The notes beneath the pieces are model-generated. The model was not told the origin of the DNA and ran no database searches. It saw only the letters and a program-made list of their open reading frames with translations. A program made the position numbers and the translations under genes. A DNA stretch of 64,000 nt from JAAYDI01 sp052034005 (GTDB lineage: Bacteria > Planctomycetota > Planctomycetia > Pirellulales > Pirellulaceae): the NCBI GenBank assembly GCA_052034005.1, contig JBPOJB010000042.1, positions 16,375 to 80,374 on the forward strand, given 5' to 3'. Positions 37,014-45,505 of this stretch are shown in pieces (positions within the stretch are counted from its first letter, which is position 1; every line of letters begins with the position of its first letter).

Positions 37014-38594
37014 CTACCCCACGTCCGGACTGAAATTCTCCCACTGGATCGGCCCGAGCTTCCGCAACGCATAGCCGATCTCGCGCAAGTAGTCGCCGTA
37101 GCAGATCTGGCAGTGGAACCCTTCCATCACCGCCTGCAACCGGCGCCAATCGCCGTCGATCCGGATATCCATCTGCGACCGGCAGGCGGGGCGCGACGGC
37201 GTATCGACGACCGTGCCGCGGAACCCCTGCCACTTGGTGCACCGCAAGTTGGGCACCACGACCGTGAGCGTCTGGCCCTTGGTGTAGTCAACCTTGGTCG
37301 CCGCCCCGTAATCGGATTCGAAATGCGTCAAGATGGTCGCGGGCTCGAAGTCCCGGCCGTTCATCTTGCGCGGCGCGGCGCAGTGGGCCACGGTGAACAG
37401 GCCGTCGTAGGGGAAATGCGAATTGCAGACGAACGTGGGCTTGCTCGCGATCCAGCGCATCAGCACGCCCGGCATGGTGTGGCTCAGGTCGGTATGGCAG
37501 TAGGACGTGAGCCCTTCGTCGTTGGCCATCGCCTCGAGCAGACAGGGGGGCGTGTCCAGCATGCCGATCACTTCGCGTGCCATGCAGTGGCCGAAGCCGA
37601 AATTCGTCGCGCCCGTCTCCTGTAGGAGCTGCCGGACGACGCGCAGCGCCAGGACCGTGTTGAACACGAACCGCCGCTCCGTGCCCAGCACGAGGTTCGG
37701 CTGCGCCAACAGCGCTTCCGTCTCCTGTTCGGCCGCCCGCACGGACGCCTCGTCACCCCGCGCCTGCTGCAACCGCCGACCGAAATCCTCGTACGACATC
37801 GTCTCGATTTCGTAACCCCACACGTCCCGCGCGCACGAAGGGCCAAACTCCTGAGCCGGCTGGCTGTACGCCACCAGGCCGCCGATGGCCAGCATCTTTG
37901 TGCCGCGCGCGTTCTTAAGCCCGTAGAGCGCCCGCAGGCGCCAAGCCAGCTCCCGCTCGTCGTCCACCACCACGTCATCCACATGCATGTTCGGCCGGAC
38001 TGGTTCGTCGCCGTTGCCGCGCAGCAGCCGCCAGTGCACGATCTCATACCATAGATAGTGCGGCTCCGTGCGATGCCGCACGAACACGATGATCGGCTTG
38101 TCGCCGTCAGCCAGATGGTGGACGAACCCGCCACCCGCCCCATACACCACCCGCACATCACACTCCACCGCCAACGCGCGGGTCAACTCGTCCTGATTCG
38201 CGACCATCGACAGCGGCAGGATTTCGATCGGGAACTCCAGCGACGGCGCGAACCGCTGCAGATCCGCCTGGATCCGCGCGGATTCCTGCCAGGCCGCCTC
38301 GGGCGTCTGAATGCCGCCGTACCCCCGCCAGCTCGTCTTCTCCGCCGGTTGCGGACACTCGTAGGCAAGAACCGGCTGGATCCGCAGCGGCTTGCCCGCC
38401 GGTAACGGATCGCCGGCCAGCGGCGGGCGCGCCACCGCGGTCGCCGGAGACCCCACCATCATGGTCGCACCGCCCAGCAACGTCGCGCCGCCCACGTTGC
38501 CGAGAAACCCGCGCCGCGTCATGCCGTGACCGCACGCGCAGGAACAGGAGTGCATTCCGCCCTGTCGATCGTCGGGCCGTCTCAGGTCGTTCAT
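37014..38594 (-). CDS. Tat-exported protein, possibly sugar-isomerase-like
   Basis: An N-terminal Cys-rich stretch (HSCSCACGHGM) precedes a Tat-type signal (TRRGFLGNVGGATLLGGATMM). The ~450-residue mature part has features reminiscent of the L-fucose/L-arabinose isomerase superfamily: DKPIIVFVRHRTEPHYLWYE, NARGTKMLAIGG, a C-terminal half with CLLEAMANDEGLTSYCHTDL and PTFVCNSHFPYDGLFTVAHC. This is a fold-level impression without a confirmed active site. Export would be unusual for an isomerase. ATG at 38594 with GGAGGA about ten bases before. Treat function as unknown. Confidence 0.55.
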   Translation of the reverse strand: MNDLRRPDDRQGGMHSCSCACGHGMTRRGFLGNVGGATLLGGATMMVGSPATAVARPPLAGDPLPAGKPLRIQPVLAYECPQPAEKTSWRGYGGIQTPEAAWQESARIQADLQRFAPSLEFPIEILPLSMVANQDELTRALAVECDVRVVYGAGGGFVHHLADGDKPIIVFVRHRTEPHYLWYEIVHWRLLRGNGDEPVRPNMHVDDVVVDDERELAWRLRALYGLKNARGTKMLAIGGLVAYSQPAQEFGPSCARDVWGYEIETMSYEDFGRRLQQARGDEASVRAAEQETEALLAQPNLVLGTERRFVFNTVLALRVVRQLLQETGATNFGFGHCMAREVIGMLDTPPCLLEAMANDEGLTSYCHTDLSHTMPGVLMRWIASKPTFVCNSHFPYDGLFTVAHCAAPRKMNGRDFEPATILTHFESDYGAATKVDYTKGQTLTVVVPNLRCTKWQGFRGTVVDTPSRPACRSQMDIRIDGDWRRLQAVMEGFHCQICYGDYLREIGYALRKLGPIQWENFSPDVG

Positions 38595-38782
38595 CGCCAC
38601 GATCCTCCGCAAAAAGCCCGATGCATCAAGGACCGGCAACCGCCCGGCCGGCACGCCGCGCACTGCCGCCAACGACTCTAATGTACGGTCTGGCACACGC
38701 CATCGAAAGCACGCAACACGAAATACCGGACGGCAACCCGCCCAGGGGCCCGACCGCGCGGCCGTCGGCAGCCCCGCCACCT

Positions 38783-38866
38783 GGCGACGTGAAAGAATCA
38801 AGGTGTTTTAACGGTTAACGCTTGCCGTTGGTGTTCCGCGCCCCATCTAACCTGCTTTGCGCCTGC
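38783..38866 (+). repeat. Dispersed repeat, copy 1
   Basis: An 84-base stretch beginning GGCGACGTGAAAGAATCAAG and ending CGCCTGC. A second copy in the same orientation, about 80 percent identical by eye with one base missing, lies at 44348-44430. Both are intergenic and the ends agree closely. No open frame or hairpin explains the match. Confidence 0.7.
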
Positions 38867-38922
38867 GCTGGCCCTCTACGACTTGTGCCGTGCCCAGCGG
38901 CGACACGAAAACGGTCTCTTCC

Positions 38923-39060
38923 GTCCCGAAGGGACAGCTCTATCACAGCCCAGGGCGCAGGCCCGGCGAGCCGTGCGAGCCGGGCCGCAGCCCTGGGTCG
39001 CGTACACCCACCAGACCCGAGTCCCAACGGGACGGCCCTAAGCTCAGGCGTCGTCATGCG
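38923..39060. repeat. Palindromic CCCAGGGC-type dispersed repeat
   Basis: Begins with the hairpin GTCCCGAAGGGAC (38923-38935). CCCAGGGC (38949-38956) then pairs with GCCCTGGG (38990-38997), enclosing a second inverted repeat GGCCCGGC/GCCGGGCC. The tail GCCCTGGGTCGCG continues into GAGTCCCAACGGGACGGCCC. Related copies occur at the right end of the window. Such elements are widespread in planctomycete and verrucomicrobial intergenic DNA (from memory). Confidence 0.7.
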
Positions 39061-39245
39061 TCCATATCCGGCCGGTACGGCCACACGGGCTTGCTCATCG
39101 ACGTCCAGAAACGATCAACAATGGAACAAATCTTCGCAAGACAGGACAGGCGAGCTTTTCCCCGATTTTCACCACCCCACCCGCCACCTGGCGGATGCGC
39201 GCCGAGAAACCGGCCATCCGGATCGGCCGACACCTCCCGCTCCTG

Positions 39246-41486
39246 TCACATCACCAATTGCGCCACCTGCGCCACGACGAAGCACACGACCACGCCCAGC
39301 GCGATGGGCAGGAAGGTTGCCACGGCGGTCCATTTGACGCTGTGCGTCTCCTTGTAGATCGTGAAGATCGTCGTGGAGCAGGGGTTGTGCAACAGGCTGA
39401 ACAGCATCAGGTTGATGCCGGTCAACAGGGTCCAGCCGCCGGCGCGGAGGATCTGGCCAGTCTGCTCCGCCGACACCTCGAACAGCACGCCGGCGCCCGG
39501 GCCGACGCCGGTGGCCGGTGCGGCCAGCACGGTGAGCATGAGCACGGTGGGGATGACAATCTCGTTGGCCGGGATGGCCACCACGTACGCGAGCAGGATG
39601 ACGCCGTTGAGCCCGATCAGCAGGCCGACCGGATCGAGGAATCCAATGAGCCATTCGGCCAGCGATCGGTCGAAGACGTAGACGTTGGCGATCAGCCAGA
39701 TGGCGGCCCCGGCGGGCAGGGCGAACACGACCGCGCGCCACAGCACGATGGCAGTCCGGTCGATCAGCGACGTGTAGAGCGTCTGCAGCACGCGCGGCGG
39801 ACGATACGGGGGCAGCTCCAGGTGGAACGCCGATGGTTCGCCCTGCAACAGGGTGCGGGACAAGAGCCACGACGCCGCAAACGAAATGCTCACGCCCAGC
39901 AGGGCCACGCCGACGACCGCCGCGGTCGCCACGGCGCCGCGCAGGTACACGGGCGCCAGCGCGCCGATGAAGATCGTGGCGATCAGGATCTGCGTGGGCC
40001 AGCGGCCGTTGCAGAGCGAGAAATTGTTCGTGAGGATGGCGATCAACCGCTCCCGCGGGCTGTCGATCACCCGCGTCGCGACCACGCCCGCGGCGTTGCA
40101 GCCGAACCCCATGCACATGGTCAGCGCTTGCTTGCCATGCGCGCCGCAGCGGTGGAACATGTGGTCCAGATTGAAGGCCACGCGCGGCAGGTAACCGAAA
40201 TCCTCGAGCAACGTGAACAGCGGGAAGAAGATCGCCATCGGCGGCAACATCACGCTCACGACCCAGGCCGTGGCCAGATAACAGCCGTCGATCAACAGGC
40301 CGTCCAACCACCAGGGTAGCCCGACCTTCGCCCCGGCGGATTTCAAGAGCGGATGGAGCGTGTCGATCAGCAGGGCTGTCAGCAGATTCGACGGCACGTT
40401 CGCGCCGGAGACGGTCAGCCACAGGACGAGCGCGAGCAGGGCCGCCATGATCGGGAAGCCGGTCCAGCGGTTGGTGAGCACGCGATCCAGCGTGCGGTCC
40501 CAATCGCGTCGAGGTGCGCGGTCCTCGCGCCGGACCACCGCGTCGGCAATCGTCGCGGCGCGCGCGTACGTGCCCTCGGCCAACGCCTGATGCATGTGCT
40601 GACCGATCTGCCAGCGGAGCGACTCCGTCTGGGCGAACAACGCGCGGAAATCCGCACGCCGCGTCCCGTCGGCCGGCGCCTCGGCCGGGCCGACCGAACC
40701 CCGCGGCCCGGACCCGGCGAACCGGGCCAACTGCATCAGTTCGCCACCCGCCAGCGATTCCATGATCCGCTGGTCTCCATCCAGCATGCGCGTGGCCACC
40801 CAGTCGGCGTTCGGCAGGCCGGGCACCAGTCGCTCAAGTTCCTCACGCAGCTGCGCCACCGCGCCGGACAGCTCGGGCGATGCGTGAGATGACCGGTTGG
40901 GCCGGCAGGGCACCTGGCCGGTCGCCACGCCATCGACGACCCGCAACAGTTCGGCGATCCCCTCGCCCGCGCGCGCCGTGACGGCGACCACGGGCACACC
41001 CAGCCGCTGGGCCAGCTCCGGCGTGTTGATCGCCAGCCCGTGCCGCCGCGCTTCGTCCATCAGATTGACGCACACCACCACCCGATCCGTGATCTCCATC
41101 ACCTGGAGCGCCAGGTTCAGGTTGCGCTCCAGCCGCGTGGCGTCGACGACCACCAGGGTGACATCCGGCTGCCCGAACAGGATGAAATCCCGCGCGATCT
41201 CCTCGTCCGTGCTGGTGGCCAGGAGCGAGTAGGTGCCCGGCAGATCGACCAGCTTGTAACTCCGACCCTGGAACAAGAAGCCGCCTTCGGCACGCGAGAC
41301 GGTCTTGCCCGGCCAGTTGCCCGTGTGCTGGCGCAGACCGGTCAAGGCGTTGAAAACCGTGCTCTTGCCTACGTTCGGATTGCCCGCCAGGGCCACCACG
41401 TACTGCGACTGCTCGATCTGGACTCCCATCCGGACCAACTGAGCGGCGTTGTGGGCCGGACCTGCCCGGCGTCGCGTGTCTGTCAT
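39246..41486 (-). CDS. feoB: Ferrous iron transporter B
   Basis: A 746-residue fusion of a cytoplasmic G protein and a polytopic Fe(II) permease. G1 is GNPNVGKST, G3 is VDLPGTYSLLATSTDEE, G4 is VNLMDEA and G5 is VAVTARAGEGI. The membrane part shows the conserved FTLLEDFGYLPRVAFNLD, GFGCNAAGVVATRVIDSPRERLIAILTNNFSLCNGR and LLHNPCSTTIFTIYKET segments. Its start overlaps the stop of the upstream DtxR/FeoA gene by four bases, so the two are co-expressed. No separate feoA or feoC is present. Confidence 0.96.
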   Translation of the reverse strand: MTDTRRRAGPAHNAAQLVRMGVQIEQSQYVVALAGNPNVGKSTVFNALTGLRQHTGNWPGKTVSRAEGGFLFQGRSYKLVDLPGTYSLLATSTDEEIARDFILFGQPDVTLVVVDATRLERNLNLALQVMEITDRVVVCVNLMDEARRHGLAINTPELAQRLGVPVVAVTARAGEGIAELLRVVDGVATGQVPCRPNRSSHASPELSGAVAQLREELERLVPGLPNADWVATRMLDGDQRIMESLAGGELMQLARFAGSGPRGSVGPAEAPADGTRRADFRALFAQTESLRWQIGQHMHQALAEGTYARAATIADAVVRREDRAPRRDWDRTLDRVLTNRWTGFPIMAALLALVLWLTVSGANVPSNLLTALLIDTLHPLLKSAGAKVGLPWWLDGLLIDGCYLATAWVVSVMLPPMAIFFPLFTLLEDFGYLPRVAFNLDHMFHRCGAHGKQALTMCMGFGCNAAGVVATRVIDSPRERLIAILTNNFSLCNGRWPTQILIATIFIGALAPVYLRGAVATAAVVGVALLGVSISFAASWLLSRTLLQGEPSAFHLELPPYRPPRVLQTLYTSLIDRTAIVLWRAVVFALPAGAAIWLIANVYVFDRSLAEWLIGFLDPVGLLIGLNGVILLAYVVAIPANEIVIPTVLMLTVLAAPATGVGPGAGVLFEVSAEQTGQILRAGGWTLLTGINLMLFSLLHNPCSTTIFTIYKETHSVKWTAVATFLPIALGVVVCFVVAQVAQLVM

Positions 41487-42523
41487 CGGGATACCACCAT
41501 CGACTCAGCAGCCGCCGGTTCCACATAGATCATGTCCGCTTGCTGATGCCGCAGCGCGATCAGCGCCCCGCGCACCCGATACGCGACGGGGTCGCCGGCC
41601 GGACTGGTGAACTCCGCCGTCACGCGCGTGCCGGGCACGAGCCCGAGGTCGAGCAGCCGTCGGCGCTCGATGCCGCGGCAGGCCGACGAGAGGCTGGTCA
41701 CCACCCCTGCCTGCCCCGCGGCCAACGACGACAAGCGGCGCGCCGACAGCGCGCGGCCCGTCACGTCGGGCAGCGGCTGCACCGTCACGTTCGCGGCGGC
41801 CTGCGGCGACAGCACGCACCGAGACGCACCTGTATCCACCTGCACGCCGCCCGGACCGGCCGACAATAGGTGCAACATCGTCCCCGGCTCCAGGCGCGCC
41901 GACCGCAGCTCCCGGTAGATCGACTCCGGCTCGTCCTCCAAATGGACCACGCGCGCCAGGCAGCCGACCGCGAGCATGCTCAACGGCTGGCCGACCGGCT
42001 GCTGCAACTGGCCCGACGAGCTCGGAATGGGATCGCCATGCGGGTCGAACGCGGGATAGCCCAGCTGCGCGGCCAGCGCGTCGGCCTGGGCCGGCGTCAG
42101 CTCGTGCTCGGCCCGGTGCGCCCGCGCATGCCACTCCGCCTCCGCCACGCCCGTTTCCTGCGCCAGGTAGTGCTCCCAGAGACGATGCGCGCGGATCACC
42201 TGGAGCGCGTAGAGCCGCCCGGCGTCGGTCAGCTCGAACCCGGCCCCACGCGGCGCGACCAGCGCGTGCCGCTCCAGCCGCTCGACCAGCTGCCCCGCCA
42301 CGTCGTGTGCCAGCTCCAACGCGTCGGCAACGCTCTCCACCGTCCCGGGCACGCCCGACTCGCCGCGATGGTACAGGTGCTTCAACGCGTCCTCCGCCCG
42401 CACCCGCTCCATGTCCACCCGCCGCCCCAGCCAACGCCAGACCCAGCCACCGCGCGCGCGAAACAGCAGGTACAACAAGCCCAACGCGACGACGCCCACA
42501 GTCAGATTGACGATAGGTCCCAT
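41483..42523 (-). CDS. Membrane-anchored DtxR/MntR-like regulator with two FeoA domains
   Basis: Residues ~5-22 (VNLTVGVVALGLLYLLF) look like a transmembrane helix followed by basic residues, which puts the rest in the cytoplasm. Then comes a DtxR/MntR helix-turn-helix (EDALKHLYHRGESGVP, GTVESVADALELAHDVAGQLVERLERHALV) and a metal-binding/dimerisation domain with AHRLWEHYL, HRAEHELT and HGDPIPS, which keep the counterparts of DtxR His79, Glu83 and His98. Two SH3-like FeoA domains complete it (about 180-258 and 262-340). It overlaps feoB by four bases. The likely job is iron-responsive control of feoB and perhaps FeoA function. ATG 42523 chosen over 42616 because the extension is unrelated. 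Confidence 0.85.
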   Translation of the reverse strand: MGPIVNLTVGVVALGLLYLLFRARGGWVWRWLGRRVDMERVRAEDALKHLYHRGESGVPGTVESVADALELAHDVAGQLVERLERHALVAPRGAGFELTDAGRLYALQVIRAHRLWEHYLAQETGVAEAEWHARAHRAEHELTPAQADALAAQLGYPAFDPHGDPIPSSSGQLQQPVGQPLSMLAVGCLARVVHLEDEPESIYRELRSARLEPGTMLHLLSAGPGGVQVDTGASRCVLSPQAAANVTVQPLPDVTGRALSARRLSSLAAGQAGVVTSLSSACRGIERRRLLDLGLVPGTRVTAEFTSPAGDPVAYRVRGALIALRHQQADMIYVEPAAAESMVVSR

Positions 42524-42708
42524 GCGGAACGGTCCTCGGTCGTCGGCCCTCGGTTCACGCTGATAGTCTAGCAGTGCAGCCTGCGGCCGCCAAGCGAACG
42601 ACCAACCGCGAGACACGCACGCGCACGCACCCGACAGACCATCCCGGGATGGCGTGGCCTCCGGCAGACAATTGCTGTACCATGTGCGGTGGTCGTCGAG
42701 GTGCTGGC

Positions 42709-43380
42709 ATGCTGGTGTTGCTGTTCGATATTGACGGGACGTTGATTAAAACGGGCGGGGCAGGGGGGACGGCGCTGATGACGGCGTTTTCCGACCTGTT
42801 CGAAGTGCCCAACCCGCGCGATGTCCCGTTCAGCGGTCGGACCGATCGCTGGATCGCCAGCACGTTGTTTCAAGCGCACCGGATCGAGGACACCGATGCG
42901 AACTGGCAGCGGCTCAAGGTCGAGTACCTCCGGCGGTTGCCGATCCTCTTGCCGCAGTACGACGGCATGGTGCTGCCCGGCATCCTTGCGCTGCTCGACC
43001 AGCTGTCGGTGCGCGACGATGCCGCGCTGGGCCTGTTGACGGGCAACGCCCGGGACAGCGCCCGGTTCAAGCTGGAACATTACGGCTTGTTCCACCACTT
43101 CGCGTTCGGCGGATACGGCGACGAGTTCCGGGACCGGGACGACGTCGCGCGCGCGGCGCTCGCAGCCGCCCGCGAGCGCGTGGGACGCGCATTGACGCTC
43201 GACCGCGTCTGGGTGATCGGCGACACGCCGATGGACATCCGTTGTGCACGGGCGATCGGCGCGCGCGTGGCCGCCGTGGCGACCGGCTGGCACAGCCGTG
43301 CACGATTGGAGGCCGCGGCTCCTGACCTGCTGCTGGACAGCTTCGAGCCGGCCGACCCGTTTGTGCGGATGCTCGTCTAG
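42709..43380 (+). CDS. HAD-superfamily phosphatase
   Basis: 223 residues. Motif I is LLFDIDGTLIKT (nucleophile and acid Asp), motif II LLTGNARDSARF, and motif IV/V WVIGDTPMDIRCARAIGARVAAVATG. The cap region between (ALMTAFSDLFEV, GRTDRWIA) resembles phosphoglycolate-phosphatase-like or MtnX-related enzymes. Such proteins dephosphorylate small metabolites. ATG at 42709 with GAGG upstream. It is divergent from the regulator gene. Confidence 0.88.
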   Translation: MLVLLFDIDGTLIKTGGAGGTALMTAFSDLFEVPNPRDVPFSGRTDRWIASTLFQAHRIEDTDANWQRLKVEYLRRLPILLPQYDGMVLPGILALLDQLSVRDDAALGLLTGNARDSARFKLEHYGLFHHFAFGGYGDEFRDRDDVARAALAAARERVGRALTLDRVWVIGDTPMDIRCARAIGARVAAVATGWHSRARLEAAAPDLLLDSFEPADPFVRMLV

Positions 43381-43406
43381 CGCGGGCACCGAGCCGTGGC
43401 GGGCCG

Positions 43407-44267
43407 CTAGAACAGCAGCGACGAGAGCCGGCGGCGGTAGGTGCGTGTCAGTTCCGAGTCGCGCGGGAGCACGTGGAATACGTCGACCATCGCCTGGCGC
43501 GCTTTTTCCCCCACGCCGTCCCTGTCGCGTTCGACAAGCGTCAGGCACAGCTCCAGCGCCGCTTCGAATTCCTGCTGCGCGGCGAGCGCTTCGGCCAGTC
43601 GCAGTTGGGCTTCCAGGTCGTCCGGGCGGGCGGCGGCCGCGGCCCGCAACGCGGCCACGTCGCCGCCGCTGTGCGCCTGCAGCCCGATCTGCGCCTTGAC
43701 GGTCTCCGCCTCCGGCTCGAGAAACCCGCGCTTCTCCAGCTCTTCGATCAGCGCCCGCGACTCCTCCAGCTGGCCCGCCTGCAACAACACCCGGGCCAGA
43801 CCGATCTTGGCCGGCGCGAGGTCCGGCACTTGGGCCAACACCTCGCGGTACACACGCTCCGATTCCGCCGGTCGAGCCTGTTCTTGAGCCCGGGCGTCGA
43901 CCAGCGCACCGGCCAGCAGGATGCGGTCCAGCCAGTGGCGAAGCTGCGGCTCGGGCAGCACCCCCTGAAAGAAATCGACCACCTGCGAGTCCACCAAGGC
44001 GAAGACCGTCGGGATCGTCTGAACCTGAAACTGGGCGGCAATCTGCGGCAACTGGTCCGTGTTGGCACGCACCAGAACGAATCGACCCTGGTACTCGTGA
44101 GCCAGCTTCTCGAGAATCGGCGCCAACATCCGGCAGGGCTGACACCAGGCGGCCCAGAAGTCGACCACCACCGGCGTGACTTTCGATCGCTCGATCACAT
44201 CCAATTCAAATTGCTCCGCGGTCGTGTCCACGATCCACGTAGCGCCGTTTTCGGAAGGAGTATTCAT
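43407..44267 (-). CDS. Thioredoxin-TPR protein (CnoX/YbbN-like)
   Basis: A thioredoxin domain in residues ~15-110 with TPVVVDFWAAWCQPCRMLAPIL, so the active site is CQPC, and VQTIPTVFALVDSQVVDFFQG with the cis-Pro. The remaining ~170 residues are TPR-like helices (ESERVYREVLAQVPDLAPAKIGLARVLL, DDLEAQLRLAEALAAQQEFEAALEL). This layout is that of CnoX/YbbN chaperedoxins, which protect substrates from oxidation and hand them to GroEL. ATG 44267 with GGAAGGAG just before. It is convergent with the HAD gene. Confidence 0.88.
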   Translation of the reverse strand: MNTPSENGATWIVDTTAEQFELDVIERSKVTPVVVDFWAAWCQPCRMLAPILEKLAHEYQGRFVLVRANTDQLPQIAAQFQVQTIPTVFALVDSQVVDFFQGVLPEPQLRHWLDRILLAGALVDARAQEQARPAESERVYREVLAQVPDLAPAKIGLARVLLQAGQLEESRALIEELEKRGFLEPEAETVKAQIGLQAHSGGDVAALRAAAAARPDDLEAQLRLAEALAAQQEFEAALELCLTLVERDRDGVGEKARQAMVDVFHVLPRDSELTRTYRRRLSSLLF

Positions 44268-44347
44268 GCGCCGTAGTATACGGACCCCAGCTGGGACTGG
44301 GAAGAACGGGCAGACCCGGAGATGAGTGCCCACGCGAATTTGCGGTC

Positions 44348-44430
44348 GGCGACGTGAAAGAACCAAGGTGGTCTGGCGGTTGACGTTTGTCGTTGACGTG
44401 CCGCGCACCATCGACCTGCTTCACGCCTGC
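44348..44430 (+). repeat. Dispersed repeat, copy 2
   Basis: 83 bases starting GGCGACGTGAAAGAACCAAG and ending CGCCTGC, matching copy 1 at 38783-38866 with one deletion and scattered substitutions. It lies just upstream of the thioredoxin-TPR gene start and 100 bp left of the repeat-flanked cassette. Confidence 0.7.
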
Positions 44431-44533
44431 CTACTGCGAGGGGCCCGGCGCTCGCCACACGCAGGAGCGACTAAGCCATTAACGCAGAGCCGCTGCTCGA
44501 CAAGCGGACAGAGGACTGGCTCGTCAACGAGCA

Positions 44534-44563
44534 GATTAATGAGTCTTGCCCCCTTTTTGGATC
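44534..44563 (+). repeat. Direct repeat flanking cassette, left copy
   Basis: Thirty bases, GATTAATGAGTC...TTTTTGGATC. The right copy is at 45907-45937. They differ by two substitutions and one T. The left copy supplies the stop codon and the last seven to nine codons of the metalloprotease-like gene. Confidence 0.85.
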
Positions 44564-45027
44564 AGGCGGCGGCAGGATCGACGAAACCCGGCATAGCCGA
44601 AGCCGATTGTCAGCAAGCAGTATACGCCAATCGTGATCGGGCTGGCACCATGGGCGAGCAATTGCTGCGTATCGAGGTAACGGTCACCCGAAAACCAAGC
44701 CGTCGCAATGTAGGCACCATTGGCGAGCGTGCAGAAATGCGAGATGAACCACATCCAGTCCCGGCGAACCAGGGCTGCCAATCCGAGCGGCGCGACAACG
44801 CCAAGAATCGGGCCGCACCAGAGCGTTACCAACGGTCTCGGATCAGGGTCGAAGATGCTGTAAGGCAGGTGCCAAGGCAACAGATCAGCCGTCTTGAGCG
44901 TGCCGCCGCAGCACCAGCCAGCAACGATGTGCCCCATTTCGTGCGTGAATGCCATGACGGTCCATGACGCGACGGCGAGGAGCACGAATCGGAGAATGCG
45001 GGTCGCCAAGCAATCAAGTCTCCACAT
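44536..45027 (-). CDS. Small membrane metalloprotease-like protein (HEMGH)
   Basis: 163 residues with an N-terminal hydrophobic helix that carries the zinc-type motif (FVLLAVASWTVMAFTHEMGHIV, HEMGH at residues 29-33) and further hydrophobic segments (RPLVTLWCGPILGVVAPLGLAALV, ITIGVYCLLTIGFGYAG). HExxH in a membrane helix near the N-terminus fits the M50/S2P-like peptidases, although a clear DG-type third-ligand motif is not seen. It overlaps the next gene upstream by 14 bases. Codon use and base composition are less GC-rich than flanking genes. Its last codons lie in a direct repeat. Confidence 0.6.
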   Translation of the reverse strand: MWRLDCLATRILRFVLLAVASWTVMAFTHEMGHIVAGWCCGGTLKTADLLPWHLPYSIFDPDPRPLVTLWCGPILGVVAPLGLAALVRRDWMWFISHFCTLANGAYIATAWFSGDRYLDTQQLLAHGASPITIGVYCLLTIGFGYAGFRRSCRRLIQKGGKTH

Positions 45028-45505
45028 TGTAGCCTCTCTCCGCGAGGTAGTAACACGCCGCGTCCAGACCGAGTGAGAGCCCGATGAAGCTGAGCGTGAT
45101 TTCGGAGAGCCCCATGTGCGGGTGCAATTCAGCGGATTTTCGAGCACGATGAGACATGCGGGCCAGGTACTTGCTCTTATCGTCAACAAAGATGGAAAGG
45201 AACCTCGTCCCTGCCATCACATCCACGCGGAACGCGACGATGTCTGCCCATTCAATAACGCCTAGCGATGAGCCTGCGTGAATACCATCGTCGTCCATCA
45301 CAATCCTCGGATGGGATGTGCGAAAGAAGGCTCGCGGAATGACGATCAACCCCGGCCCAAAAACAACTATGCCGACCCAACCTGCGAGTCTCGCTTTCCA
45401 TCCCGGAAGAGTGGCGCAGAACGCGGCTATCGCCACCATCGCGATGTTCAATACGAACAGTCTGAGGATCTTCGATTTTGAGGGGTATGCTTCGAAACGG
45501 TGCAT
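45014..45505 (-). CDS. STM3941-like two-helix membrane protein
   Basis: About 163 residues. YPSKSKILRLFVLNIAMVAIAAF is the first helix, ARLAGWVGIVVFGPGLIVI the second, then a soluble part (HPRIVMDDDGIHAG, IEWADIVAFRVD) and a C-terminal stretch. This resembles the STM3941 family of unknown function found in Gram-negative bacteria. It precedes the metalloprotease-like gene with a 14-base overlap, forming a two-gene cassette. The start at 45505 is a guess; the frame is open to 45550. Composition is less GC-rich than neighbours. Confidence 0.6.
   Translation of the reverse strand: MHRFEAYPSKSKILRLFVLNIAMVAIAAFCATLPGWKARLAGWVGIVVFGPGLIVIPRAFFRTSHPRIVMDDDGIHAGSSLGVIEWADIVAFRVDVMAGTRFLSIFVDDKSKYLARMSHRARKSAELHPHMGLSEITLSFIGLSLGLDAACYYLAERGYNVET

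Larger units (their letters stand above)
38595..39245. other. Repeat-rich intergenic region
   Basis: About 650 bp between the Tat-exported protein gene and the end of feoB. It holds an 84-bp dispersed repeat (38783-38866), then a hairpin and a palindromic CCCAGGGC element (38923-39060), described separately. I see no gene. Confidence 0.6.

Noticed and set aside
42524..42708. Possible iron-box upstream of the DtxR/FeoA gene
   Set aside because: No convincing inverted repeat of the DtxR type was found by eye.
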